This document shows positions 15,511 through 23,594 of a stretch of DNA of 64,000 nt, piece by piece (position 1 is the stretch's first letter; each line of letters opens with the position of its first letter). A model generated the notes under the pieces. The model saw only the letters and a list, made by a program, of their open reading frames with translations, made no database searches and was not told the DNA's origin. A program made the position numbers and the translations under genes. The stretch comes from CAYFPS01 sp964345075. Its GTDB lineage: Bacteria > CAIWAD01. The DNA is taken from positions 1-64,000 of the forward strand of contig CAYFPS010000012.1 in NCBI GenBank assembly GCA_964345075.1, written 5' to 3'.

Positions 15511-17157
15511 TCAAGAGTCAAGCCCAGATCGCTCTTCAGGCGACTCATTTCCTTCAATCGGCCACTCATCCAGGTCCGATGGAAGCTCGGCCCCCTCAGC
15601 GGCAGCAGCCTGCCTGAGCGAGCTGATCCCGCGAGCGAACTCAGCCGTCACTTCGCGGCCCTGCCTGGGCGAAAAACAGCGGAACTCGCCAGCATCTAGC
15701 CGCTCGTCGGGCACGCAGCGCAGGAGCATGAAATGCCGCCACATCATTTTCTTCAGCAGGCTGATCCGGCCAGCAGTCAGATAGGCATGCAGGCTGGGGG
15801 CAAGCTGAATCATCAGACGGCGCTCACCGGTTGAAGCCTTGAAGCGACGAATCCAGCGCTCAAGTTCTGTCAGCAGGGTCTCGCGCGAAGGCATCAGGCC
15901 CGTGCCCCCGCAACGCCGACATGGCTCGTGCAGGGTGTGAATCAGGGCTGGGCGTACCCGCTCCCGCGTCATCTCCATCAAGCCAAAGCGGGAAATGGGC
16001 GCGGTATCCGTCTGGGCCTTGTCCTGCTTGAGTAGCCCGCGCATCTCCTGCTCCACCTTCAGGCGATTGCTTTCCTTGCGCATGTCAATGAAGTCGATAA
16101 CCACAAGGCCGCCTAGATCGCGCAGGTGCAGCTGCCGGCAGATCTCCCGCGCCGCTTCCAGATTGACCTTGAGGGCGTTGTCCTCCAGATTGCTTTTCCG
16201 TGTATACCGGCCGCTGTTCACATCAATCGAGATCATCGCTTCGGTGGATTCGATGATCAGGTAACCGCCGCCCTTGACCCAGACCTTGCGATCGATGCTT
16301 TTGGCAATCTCTTCTTCGATCCCCAGTTGATCAAATAGCGGCTCGCGGCCCGAATAGAGCTCGACCTTGTCCTTCAGGTCTGGCAGGACTTCCCCGACAA
16401 AGGCGCGGGTTTCCTTATAAAGAGCACGATCGTCGCAGATGACTGAGTCGAGATCGGGGGTAAAGAGGTCACGCATCACACTGGAAACCATTCCCGGCTC
16501 GCGGTGAACGAGCTCCCCGGGCTTGTTCTTCAGCAATGCGCTGCGTGTGATACGCCAGTGATCGAGCAGCTCCTGCAGGTCGCGTCTGATCTGGCTTTCA
16601 CTGTGACCTTCCGTCACCGTGCGCAGAATCAGGCCGAAGCCGGCAGGGCGAATCTCCTGGGCAAGTGTCTTCAGGCGACGACGCTCCGCTGCACTGCGAA
16701 TCCGCCGTGATACACCAATCATTGATTCGCCGGGAAGCAGCACCAGAAAGCGTCCGGCCAGACTCAGTTCCATGGTCAGGCGCGCGCCCTTGGTGCCCAT
16801 CGGCTCCTTGACAACCTGTACGGGCACCAGCTGATCGTTTTTCAGCGCAGGTCGAAGGCGGCCTTCGCGACCACGACCAGGTCTGCCCTGAACAAGCGGA
16901 GCATCTTCCCCTTCTGAAAGCAGGCGTGTTACATCCCGTGCATCGTCCAGGGGCAGAAAGCCGTCCGAATCCTGTCCGATATCCACAAAAGCAGCCTGCA
17001 TGCTGGGCATCACACGAACAACACGTCCCATGTAGATGCTGCCCAGCGTGCGATCGCGAGCCGCGCGCTCAACTGAGAGCTCGGCCAGCTTGCCGTCTTC
17101 AAGAATGGCAACTCGAATCTCCGCAGGCGTTGCGTTTATGGCAAACTGTCGCTTCAC
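15511..17157 (-). CDS. rng: Ribonuclease G/E family endoribonuclease
   Basis: This 548-aa protein has an N-terminal S1-containing region (GSIYMGRVVRVMPSMQAAFVDIG, residues about 39-61, interrupted by an Arg/Gly-rich insert at 90-105). It has the catalytic DNase I-like core with D312 in SIDVNSGRYT and D355 in VIDFIDM, the metal-binding aspartates equivalent to E. coli RNase E D303 and D346. The Zn-link is C413-C416 in CRRCGGTG. It lacks the long C-terminal scaffold of RNase E, so RNase G is the better name; it processes rRNA and decays mRNA. The start is GTG 17157, 2 nt after the upstream stop, with GAGGAAAAG inside the preceding gene as ribosome site. One GTGATACA lies at 16707. Confidence 0.95.
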   Translation of the reverse strand: MKRQFAINATPAEIRVAILEDGKLAELSVERAARDRTLGSIYMGRVVRVMPSMQAAFVDIGQDSDGFLPLDDARDVTRLLSEGEDAPLVQGRPGRGREGRLRPALKNDQLVPVQVVKEPMGTKGARLTMELSLAGRFLVLLPGESMIGVSRRIRSAAERRRLKTLAQEIRPAGFGLILRTVTEGHSESQIRRDLQELLDHWRITRSALLKNKPGELVHREPGMVSSVMRDLFTPDLDSVICDDRALYKETRAFVGEVLPDLKDKVELYSGREPLFDQLGIEEEIAKSIDRKVWVKGGGYLIIESTEAMISIDVNSGRYTRKSNLEDNALKVNLEAAREICRQLHLRDLGGLVVIDFIDMRKESNRLKVEQEMRGLLKQDKAQTDTAPISRFGLMEMTRERVRPALIHTLHEPCRRCGGTGLMPSRETLLTELERWIRRFKASTGERRLMIQLAPSLHAYLTAGRISLLKKMMWRHFMLLRCVPDERLDAGEFRCFSPRQGREVTAEFARGISSLRQAAAAEGAELPSDLDEWPIEGNESPEERSGLDS

Positions 17158-17159
17158 GC

Positions 17160-17330
17160 TCAGGGCTTTTCCTCTTCATCCTGCAGAATCTCGTAATCGG
17201 CCTGCTCGGGTGGAGCCTGTCTCCCCTGCGAAGCCTGCCGCATGGCCTCTTTCACTTTGCCGCGAAACCAGCTTCGAATAAGGCGTGATACAAGATAGCC
17301 AGCCAATAGCAAGACAAGCAGTTTAGACAT
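17160..17330 (-). CDS. 56-aa single-span membrane protein between the kinase and rng genes
   Basis: This short minus-strand gene encodes MSKLLVLLLAGYLVSRLIRS, an N-terminal hydrophobic helix, followed by a basic stretch (WFRGKVKEAMRQASQGRQ) and an acidic tail (ADYEILQDEEEKP). Its ATG overlaps the TAA of the kinase gene (TAATG), and its TGA ends 2 nt before the GTG of rng. Both junctions show translational coupling and strongly support a real gene. The layout resembles small membrane anchor proteins such as DUF4834-type proteins, but I do not claim that family. A link to RNase G, for example as a membrane tether, is inference from position only. A GTGATACA copy lies inside at 17285. Confidence 0.75.
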   Translation of the reverse strand: MSKLLVLLLAGYLVSRLIRSWFRGKVKEAMRQASQGRQAPPEQADYEILQDEEEKP

Positions 17331-17971
17331 TAGCGTACCGGGTTGTAATACATGGTTCCCGTAACGGGTTCACGCAGCCTGGCCAGCAGGGCTTCGCGAT
17401 GCTCGGGATTGTTCACAAAGTCGATTTCAACGGCATTGACAATCAGCAGCGGGCTTCGCCGATAACTGAGAAAAAAGCTGTTGTAGGCTTCATTCAGCTG
17501 CTTGATATATGCCTCATCCATGTCGCGCTCGTAGCTGCGATTTCGTATCCGGATATTGTTCATCAGCCGAGGCACACTGCTCTGCAGGTAAACGACCAGA
17601 TCCGGACGATGAACATCCCGCTCCATGAATTCAATGATCTTCTCGTACAGCACAAGCTCGCGCTCATCCAGATTGAGGTAGGCGAAAATCTTGTCCTTGT
17701 CGAAGAGGTAATCACAGACGGTCACCTCGTTGAAGAGATTCATCTGTTTGTGGCGAATCAGCTGGTTGTAGCGCGCAAAGAGAAAGTTCAGCTGCACCTG
17801 AAAGGCGAAATGCCTTGGATCACGGTAGAAGTCTTCGAGGAAGGGGTTCTTGTGCGGCTCCTCGAGGACCAGCTGCGCCTTCCACTCCTCCGTCAGTATG
17901 CGACACAGGCTGGTTTTGCCCACGCCGATCACGCCTTCCACGGCGATGCTCTTCAGATGTCCAGGCGCCAT
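17330..17971 (-). CDS. Deoxynucleoside kinase family protein
   Basis: The 213-aa protein has a P-loop VEGVIGVGKTSLCRILTEE near residues 11-29 and the deoxynucleoside-kinase motifs EEPHKNPFLEDFYRDPRHFAFQVQLNFL, VTVCDYLFDKDKIFA (the catalytic glutamate is replaced here by D-Y-L context, as in bacterial dGK/dAK) and the lid motif RNRSYERDMDEAYI. Such enzymes phosphorylate deoxyadenosine or deoxyguanosine to the 5'-monophosphate for salvage. ATG 17971 has GGAG 6-7 nt upstream, inside the folK 3' end (19-nt overlap). The folB-folK-kinase order is common in FCB genomes. Confidence 0.9.
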   Translation of the reverse strand: MAPGHLKSIAVEGVIGVGKTSLCRILTEEWKAQLVLEEPHKNPFLEDFYRDPRHFAFQVQLNFLFARYNQLIRHKQMNLFNEVTVCDYLFDKDKIFAYLNLDERELVLYEKIIEFMERDVHRPDLVVYLQSSVPRLMNNIRIRNRSYERDMDEAYIKQLNEAYNSFFLSYRRSPLLIVNAVEIDFVNNPEHREALLARLREPVTGTMYYNPVR

Positions 17972-18471
17972 GCTTGCTCCGATTTCAACAGACGAAGATC
18001 CTGTCGTCTGATTTCATCCTTTTCCAGTAGCTGCTTCAGCGGCTGTCCGTCAACCTGTGAGACAAGTTCCGGGTTCAGCTCCAGCAGCGGGACGAGCACA
18101 AAGGCCCGCTTCTCAAGGCCTGAATGAGGCAAGGTCAGTTCCTGCTCGTTCAGGCAGATCCAGTCTTCATTTTTCGCGATCAGCAGATCCAGATCCAGTT
18201 CCCGCTCACGCCAGCGATCACGATGCTGCCGGCCCAGATCCACCTCGATTCGCTTGCAACAAGCCAGCAGTTCATGCGGGCTCAAGTTCGTACTCAACCT
18301 GACCACCACATTGAGAAAGTCCGGCTGATCAGCAGGTCCGAAAGGGGCACTGTGATACAAGGAACTGGCAGCCTCCACATGAATGCCCTGTGCTTCGAGC
18401 ATATCCAGGGCAGCGTTCATCGTGGCCGGCACATCACCCAGATTCCCACCAAGACCCAGCCAGCAGATCAC
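17953..18471 (-). CDS. folK: 2-amino-4-hydroxy-6-hydroxymethyldihydropteridine pyrophosphokinase
   Basis: The 172-aa protein has the HPPK signatures: WLGLGGNLGD at the N-terminus, SSLYHSAPFGPADQPDFLNVVVRL, and DRWRERELDLDLLI with the metal-binding aspartates, then LPHSGLEKRAFVLVPLLELNP. It transfers pyrophosphate from ATP to the pterin alcohol in folate synthesis, one step after FolB. The start is GTG 18471, overlapping the folB stop by 4 nt (GTGA). One GTGATACA lies at 18352. Confidence 0.95.
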   Translation of the reverse strand: MICWLGLGGNLGDVPATMNAALDMLEAQGIHVEAASSLYHSAPFGPADQPDFLNVVVRLSTNLSPHELLACCKRIEVDLGRQHRDRWRERELDLDLLIAKNEDWICLNEQELTLPHSGLEKRAFVLVPLLELNPELVSQVDGQPLKQLLEKDEIRRQDLRLLKSEQAWRLDI

Positions 18472-18902
18472 AAGCCGCCATTCTCCATGGCCTCGGCAAG
18501 CCTTTGCGGATGCACGCGCGTGATCTCCACTTCCACATGCCCAAAGAAATGCGGAATGGGTGGACTCAACTTGCGCACACAGAGCTGCAGGGCATCCACC
18601 AGCGGAAAGGTGCGAAAGATCTCTTCAGCCAGGCCGTGAGCCAGTCGCTCCAGCAGTCGAAAACGGTGTGACGTGACCCAATCCGTCACCAGCTGATGGA
18701 GCGCCTGATAGTTGAGCGTCTCCTCGAGATTATCGCTCCTGCCGGCCGGTGCCAGATCAAGATAAGCCTGCACACTTAGCTCAAAGCGCTGTCCGAGCGT
18801 GTTCTCTTCACTGCGATGGCCGTGATAGGCGTAGAACTGAATTCCCTCAATCGCAACGCGATCCGTGTTCTGGCGAATTTGAGGAAACAAGGCTCGATGC
18901 AT
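18468..18902 (-). CDS. folB: Dihydroneopterin aldolase
   Basis: The 144-aa protein contains DRVAIEGIQFYAYHGHRSEENTLGQRFELSVQAYLDL, which includes the catalytic glutamate of FolB, and LLERLAHGLAEEIFRTFP, then a beta strand ending VEVEITRVHP. It cleaves dihydroneopterin to hydroxymethyldihydropterin and glycolaldehyde. I set the start at ATG 18902 (MHRALFPQ), giving normal family length plus a short lead; the longer frame to 19019 would run into the ABC permease gene. It is directly followed by folK with a 4-nt overlap. Confidence 0.93.
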   Translation of the reverse strand: MHRALFPQIRQNTDRVAIEGIQFYAYHGHRSEENTLGQRFELSVQAYLDLAPAGRSDNLEETLNYQALHQLVTDWVTSHRFRLLERLAHGLAEEIFRTFPLVDALQLCVRKLSPPIPHFFGHVEVEITRVHPQRLAEAMENGGL

Positions 18903-18951
18903 GGCGCTCAAAGTAGGAATTCTCCGTTTGCTGCCCCTGTTGTCACACTGA

Positions 18952-20178
18952 TCATGAGCGGAAAACCACATCTTCACGGGAAAACACATAGACCGCCAAA
19001 GCCAGCGCCAGACAGGCATAAATCAGGTTGACACCGAAGACCATGGGCACCATCAGCCACTGCTCAACATCCTGGAGGAACAGCTCCTTCAAAAGAATGG
19101 AAGCATTGACGATTGGTATCAGCGCCAGTCCGAAGGTGAGCTTTATGCCAGGTATCATGCTGAGCATGCTGGGGAAAATAACCAGCACCAGCAAAGGGCT
19201 CACATAGCTTTGCGCTTCTTTCATACTTCGCGCGATGAGGCTCAATGCAAGCATCAGCGCGGCAAAGAAGAAGGCCACAGGCACCATTTGCAGTAGACCA
19301 AAGGCAAGCGTCAAGGGCGAAAGATCAAGGTCAAGAGTCAACATGCCCTTGCTTAATCCTCCAGCCGCCCATTTGAAGAAGATGTATTGTCCAGCTACCG
19401 TAAAGATGGCACTGCCAATGGCCATTGCAGCAGTAGCCATGAACTTGCCCAGCACCAGGCTGGTGCGCGGGACGGGGTTGACCAGCAGGGTCTCGATGGT
19501 GGATCGTTCCTTTTCTCCGGCTGTCATGTCCATGGCCGGATACATGGCACCCGTGATACAAAGAAGCAGAACCATGTAGGGCAGAAAGCGCGCAACCATA
19601 CTTGCCGCCTGCTGACTGGGGGAAGCCAGATCCTGCTTGATCAGCTGCCAGGGCTCATCCAGGTCCGGGTTCATTCCCATGTCACCAAGCCAGGTATCAA
19701 CCTCGAGATCCCGCAGGCGCTTGAGATTTCGCTCCAGCTCGCGTCCGGCGATTTCCGCCTCTTCATCGGTTGAATCGAAATAAAGGGTAACGGCTGGCCG
19801 TTCTCCTGATGTGCTTTCAAGAAGCAGATCAATAGCATTGCCAGCTCCCGCATCTATCTCAACAACGACTTTTGTATCACGCTGGGCGATCAGGCTATCT
19901 GCTGGCTGCTTTTCACTATCCGCATCCCAGAAGGCAAATCGCGGATGATCGTCCTTTAGTGATGTTACAAGTGCGGCGTGCTCGCTTGCACCAAGCAGGG
20001 CGATGGATATTTCGCTCTCCTTCATCTTGTCAATGGAGCTCATCATCAGCCATACGATGGCTGTAACCAGAAGGGGCGTGGTTAACACGGGAATCACAAT
20101 CATCGACATGATGGTGCGACGATCGCGCAGCAGATCCCTGAATTCCTTGACGGCAATTACCCAGGCCATGCGCATCAT
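18952..20178 (-). CDS. ABC-2 type transporter permease (NatB-like)
   Basis: The 408-aa inner-membrane protein has a first helix at residues 23-47 (IMSMIVIPVLTTPLLVTAIVWLMM) and a large extracytoplasmic domain to about residue 210. Five or six helices follow (YMVLLLCITGAMYPAMDMTAGEKERSTIETLLVNPV, then others). The AGEKERSTIETLLVxPV motif is the diagnostic coupling helix of NatB/CcmB-type ABC-2 exporters. The ATP-binding partner is encoded at 21460-22194, separated from it by the YihY gene. The start overlaps the YihY stop (ATGA). The substrate could be sodium or a drug; not determinable. Copies of the octamer occur at 19553 and 19873. Confidence 0.9.
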   Translation of the reverse strand: MMRMAWVIAVKEFRDLLRDRRTIMSMIVIPVLTTPLLVTAIVWLMMSSIDKMKESEISIALLGASEHAALVTSLKDDHPRFAFWDADSEKQPADSLIAQRDTKVVVEIDAGAGNAIDLLLESTSGERPAVTLYFDSTDEEAEIAGRELERNLKRLRDLEVDTWLGDMGMNPDLDEPWQLIKQDLASPSQQAASMVARFLPYMVLLLCITGAMYPAMDMTAGEKERSTIETLLVNPVPRTSLVLGKFMATAAMAIGSAIFTVAGQYIFFKWAAGGLSKGMLTLDLDLSPLTLAFGLLQMVPVAFFFAALMLALSLIARSMKEAQSYVSPLLVLVIFPSMLSMIPGIKLTFGLALIPIVNASILLKELFLQDVEQWLMVPMVFGVNLIYACLALALAVYVFSREDVVFRS

Positions 20179-21470
20179 GATTCATCCCCCTTGTTGCCTG
20201 AATTGCGAAAGGCCTCGAGCACGCTCTTATGCAGGTCGCCCATGGAATCCAGCTGTGCTCGCAGGAAGGCCGAGTCCACATGCTGGCTGAATTCTTCCGG
20301 ACTGCTCAGGAATAGCCCGGCCACTTTTGCTGGATCCATTGTCTCACGCGGCATGCCCGGAAGCACCAGGACGCCTTCAGGATCACGGGAAAGCCGCATC
20401 ATGCCGGCCTCGCCCATCACCTGCAGAACGCCATTGATTTCGGCCTCCGGCAGCCCCATCAGCCTGGCAAGACCTGCGGCGCGAATCTCCTCGCCCCTTT
20501 CAAAGTGAAGCAGGACAGCCTCACGCAGCGCCAATGCCAGCATGTATTCCGGAACAGATCCCATGCGCTTGTAATTGCGGCGGGCCAGCAGAGCGCGATG
20601 ATTTTGTATCACAAAGGACAGCTCGGCACCCAGGAGCACAAGCAGCCAGGTCAGAAAAACCCAGATCATGAAGAGCGGCAGGGTTGCCAGACTACCATAG
20701 ACCAGGCTGTAGGAGCCGGCCCTGAGGGCATAAAAGGTGAAACCGATCTTGGCCAGCTCCCAACTGGCAGCAGCAAAGGCGGCCCCGACCATGGCGGGCA
20801 TGACGCGAACACGGGTGTTGGGCAGCGCCCAGTAGAGAAAGAAAAAGCCCGCAAATTGCACCAGAATGGGCATCAGGTGTCCGCGCGCTTCACCCACCCA
20901 CTCCGGTAGCACGGCCACCAGACGGCTGACCGTCGCTTCGCCGGACAGGTAAACCGAAACACCGGCGATCACGGGCAGGAGCATCATCAGAAACCAGTAG
21001 GAGCCAACACGCTGAATGAAGCCGCGGCTGCGTTTGACACGCCAGATACCGTTAAAGTCCGTCTCGATGGTTGTGATCAGCGAGTAAACGCCAACGCCGA
21101 GGAAGAGCACACCGACAAGCCCAAGCTTGTCCAGCTCCAACTCTGCCATGCGGGTCAGGAGGAACTCGCTGATGATAGCGCTGCCGTCCGGACTGAGATA
21201 AGTGGCCAGAAAGGGCATGAGCTGCTCAGTAAGCCAGCCGAAGCCACCCACCTGCTTGAAGACGATAACCACCAGCCCCAGTAGGGGGATCAGGCTGAGC
21301 AGGGTCGTGTAGGTCAGGGCGGCCGCCCGTGTAACACCACCGCGTACAAAGAAGGCCTTGATCTGCTCGAAGAGCAGCAGCGAGAAGTCATGCAGCACAT
21401 CCACCGGGCTGCGCTTCGGGTTCAGGAGCGAGTCAAAGAGACTCTGAGTTCCGGATGGCTTAGTCTTCAT
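20175..21470 (-). CDS. YihY/virulence factor BrkB family membrane protein
   Basis: This 431-aa protein has the YihY core of six membrane spans in residues about 40-290: AFFVRGGVTRAAALTYTTLLSLIPLLGLVVIVF, GLVGVLFLGVGVYSLITTIETDFNGIWRVKRSRG, VGAAFAAASWELAKIGFTFYA, YGSLATLPLFMIWVFLTWLLVLLGAELSF. The C-terminal 140 residues are a cytoplasmic helical extension that looks like a winged-helix domain (ALREAVLLHFERGEEIRAAGLARLMGLPEAEINGVLQVMGEAGMM). The family role is uncertain; it was once wrongly called ribonuclease BN. It sits between the ATPase (11-nt overlap) and permease (4-nt overlap) genes of one ABC exporter. One TGTATCAC lies at 20605. Confidence 0.92.
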   Translation of the reverse strand: MKTKPSGTQSLFDSLLNPKRSPVDVLHDFSLLLFEQIKAFFVRGGVTRAAALTYTTLLSLIPLLGLVVIVFKQVGGFGWLTEQLMPFLATYLSPDGSAIISEFLLTRMAELELDKLGLVGVLFLGVGVYSLITTIETDFNGIWRVKRSRGFIQRVGSYWFLMMLLPVIAGVSVYLSGEATVSRLVAVLPEWVGEARGHLMPILVQFAGFFFLYWALPNTRVRVMPAMVGAAFAAASWELAKIGFTFYALRAGSYSLVYGSLATLPLFMIWVFLTWLLVLLGAELSFVIQNHRALLARRNYKRMGSVPEYMLALALREAVLLHFERGEEIRAAGLARLMGLPEAEINGVLQVMGEAGMMRLSRDPEGVLVLPGMPRETMDPAKVAGLFLSSPEEFSQHVDSAFLRAQLDSMGDLHKSVLEAFRNSGNKGDES

Positions 21471-22194
21471 GACCTGTCACACGCAGGAAGATGCGATTAA
21501 GTGAAAGCCCCGGGTGGCGGGCGTTGACATCTTCAACCGTTCCCGCTTCTACAATCGATCCCTTGTGTACAAAGGCCAGATCGTGACACAAATCCTCGGC
21601 TTCCGACAGAATATGCGTGGAAAAAAGCACCGTACGCCCATCTTCCGCGCAGCGGCGAATAAAACGCACGACACTGGCCGAGGCGATCACATCCAGGCCG
21701 CTGGTCGGCTCGTCAAGCACGACAACAGCTGGATCATGCAGGAGGGCACGGGCAATGCTGGTCTTCTGCTTCTGGCCTGTAGAGCACTTGCCCACGCGAT
21801 GATCAAGAAAGTCCGTCATCTCCAGCTGTGATGCCAGTTCCGTGATACGTTCCTCGATTCTGCGATCATCCATTTGCTGCAAACGCCCGAAGTAGCGCAG
21901 CGTCTCGCGAGGACTCAGGCGATCATAAAGCCCGGTAGCGCCAGTCAAAAAGCCGAGATTGGCCCGGACAGCCTGTGGATCCTTAAGCACATTGTGACCG
22001 GCCACTTGAATTGTGCCACGATCGGGGCGAATCAGGGTGGCCACGCAGCGCAGAGTTGTGGTCTTGCCGGCGCCGTTCGGCCCCAGCAGCCCGAAGACAC
22101 GACCGGGCTCAGCCTTCAGGGAGAGCTCCTTGACAGCGTCCACCTGTTTCTTGCCTTTGCCAAAAGTCTTGCTCAGTGCATTGATCTGAATCAT
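21460..22194 (-). CDS. ABC transporter ATP-binding protein (NatA-like)
   Basis: The 244-aa protein has Walker A GPNGAGKT at 38-45, signature CSTGQKQK at 137-144 (the NatA version of LSGGQ), Walker B VVVLDEP near 157-163, and switch histidine in FSTHILSEAE. It would drive the ABC-2 permease at 18952-20178. The stop overlaps the YihY start by 11 nt. The start lies 8 nt after the GWxTD gene stop. Confidence 0.94.
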   Translation of the reverse strand: MIQINALSKTFGKGKKQVDAVKELSLKAEPGRVFGLLGPNGAGKTTTLRCVATLIRPDRGTIQVAGHNVLKDPQAVRANLGFLTGATGLYDRLSPRETLRYFGRLQQMDDRRIEERITELASQLEMTDFLDHRVGKCSTGQKQKTSIARALLHDPAVVVLDEPTSGLDVIASASVVRFIRRCAEDGRTVLFSTHILSEAEDLCHDLAFVHKGSIVEAGTVEDVNARHPGLSLNRIFLRVTGHED

Positions 22195-22202
22195 GCTGGC
22201 CC

Positions 22203-23594
22203 CTACCTGAACAGTTTGCGACCCCAGGAAGGATCGTAATACTCGCCGCTCTTGGTTGAATGAACAAGCTCGTACTCACCAAAGCCCTGTTCGTCTACAA
22301 AGATGAAATCAACACCGCCATCAAGTCGATCGTAAATCCACAGCTCAAAATCGTTGTGATCGCTACCGAGGTAATTGTCAGAGCCCATGCCTGAACCGGA
22401 TCCATACTGGCCCAAGGTGAAGTCATAGCGGGCGTTCAAGGTGCCGTAATCATCCACAACCTCGTCCGGGGCCCCGTATTTGACATAGATTCCGCCACGC
22501 TCTGTCAGGTGCCCTTCCCGGCCCGGTTCCTGATAGCGCTGTCTGGCCTCCTCGACTCGGGCCAGCAGCATGACCTTGGCTTCGTTCAGCTCAGTTGAAG
22601 GATCTGTATCACGGCGCAGCCAGAACTCTCGCATGAAACCACGACGCGCCTCGAGGTCCATGCGCGGCCAGCTTTCCTTTTCATAGGAGGAAGCCAGAAC
22701 CTGTGTGGCATTCCACAATAGGGCAAGCTCCTCCGGCCCATAATTGTCGTATTCATCGGAGGCCAGACTGCGCTCGGGAGCCCTGACATCGGGGTTCTTG
22801 ACCCAGATCGGCCGCGAAGTCTGCCAGCGCTCGCCCGCCTGCTCCAGCTCGAGCACGATGGTATACGCGCCACTGGGCAGATGGGAGCAGTCCTGGTGTA
22901 GCACGGCAAGCGGAACAGTGCTCTGGGTCATCAGCAGGCTCTCCAGCATGGCCCAGCGCGTGGATTCGACCACATTCTGCCGCTCGCCCAGCAGCTTGAG
23001 CGTCCAGCGGCATTGATCCGCGGAAAACGCTGGATCCACTTCAGCCAGACCGTAGAAGCTATCGAGGCCAGGTCCGTAAAGTGCGTCGGCATAGGGGACC
23101 ATGAAGACACCTTGTAGTTCGAAAGCCTCACCCGGGGCTGCCGTGCGGGGCGCTTCAACACCGGCTCGAATGCCGGAAAGTCGCTGCGCCTCCTGCGGGA
23201 TTTCCAGTCTGGAAGACTTGCTACCCGCCTCGCCGGTATTTGTATCACGCAAAGAGAGCTGGTATCGATAGACGCCAGCGGCAAGTTTCAATCGAATCTG
23301 GTCGGGGATCTTTTCCGTCAGGGCAATCTCTGCTGTCGGCGAACTGCGGTCGCTGCGAGTCCAGCTGCTATCGACCAGAGTTTCCAGACCTTGTGTGATA
23401 CGCAGTCGTCCCTTGTAACCCGCTTCCATCCATTCGCCGGCAGAACGACGCTCAAGACTGGCGCGCTGCACCATCAGGTTGAGCTCAAGTGTGCCTGTAT
23501 CACCATCCAGTTCAAAGAGTACCGGGTCCATCGTAAAAAGCGGCTCTGCCGCCGCAGACAGCCAGAAGAACAGGATTGCCAGCAGCTGTCTCAC
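22203..23594 (-). CDS. Secreted GWxTD-domain protein
   Basis: The 463-aa protein has a signal peptide (LLAILFFWLSAAAEP). Residues about 25-260 are beta-rich and resemble the N-terminal region of GWxTD proteins (LELNLMVQRASLER, GVYRYQLSLRDTNTGEAGSKS). The C-terminal GWxTD domain includes FMREFWLRRDTDPSTELNE, ERGGIYVKYGAPDEVVDDYG and FELWIYDRLDGGVDFIFVDEQGFGEYELVHST. This domain is found in Bacteroidota, Acidobacteriota and relatives; its role is unknown. The usual GWxTD tetrad is degenerate here. The start overlaps the smc stop by 4 nt. Octamers lie at 22605, 23241 and 23496, an unusually high load. Confidence 0.85.
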   Translation of the reverse strand: MRQLLAILFFWLSAAAEPLFTMDPVLFELDGDTGTLELNLMVQRASLERRSAGEWMEAGYKGRLRITQGLETLVDSSWTRSDRSSPTAEIALTEKIPDQIRLKLAAGVYRYQLSLRDTNTGEAGSKSSRLEIPQEAQRLSGIRAGVEAPRTAAPGEAFELQGVFMVPYADALYGPGLDSFYGLAEVDPAFSADQCRWTLKLLGERQNVVESTRWAMLESLLMTQSTVPLAVLHQDCSHLPSGAYTIVLELEQAGERWQTSRPIWVKNPDVRAPERSLASDEYDNYGPEELALLWNATQVLASSYEKESWPRMDLEARRGFMREFWLRRDTDPSTELNEAKVMLLARVEEARQRYQEPGREGHLTERGGIYVKYGAPDEVVDDYGTLNARYDFTLGQYGSGSGMGSDNYLGSDHNDFELWIYDRLDGGVDFIFVDEQGFGEYELVHSTKSGEYYDPSWGRKLFR

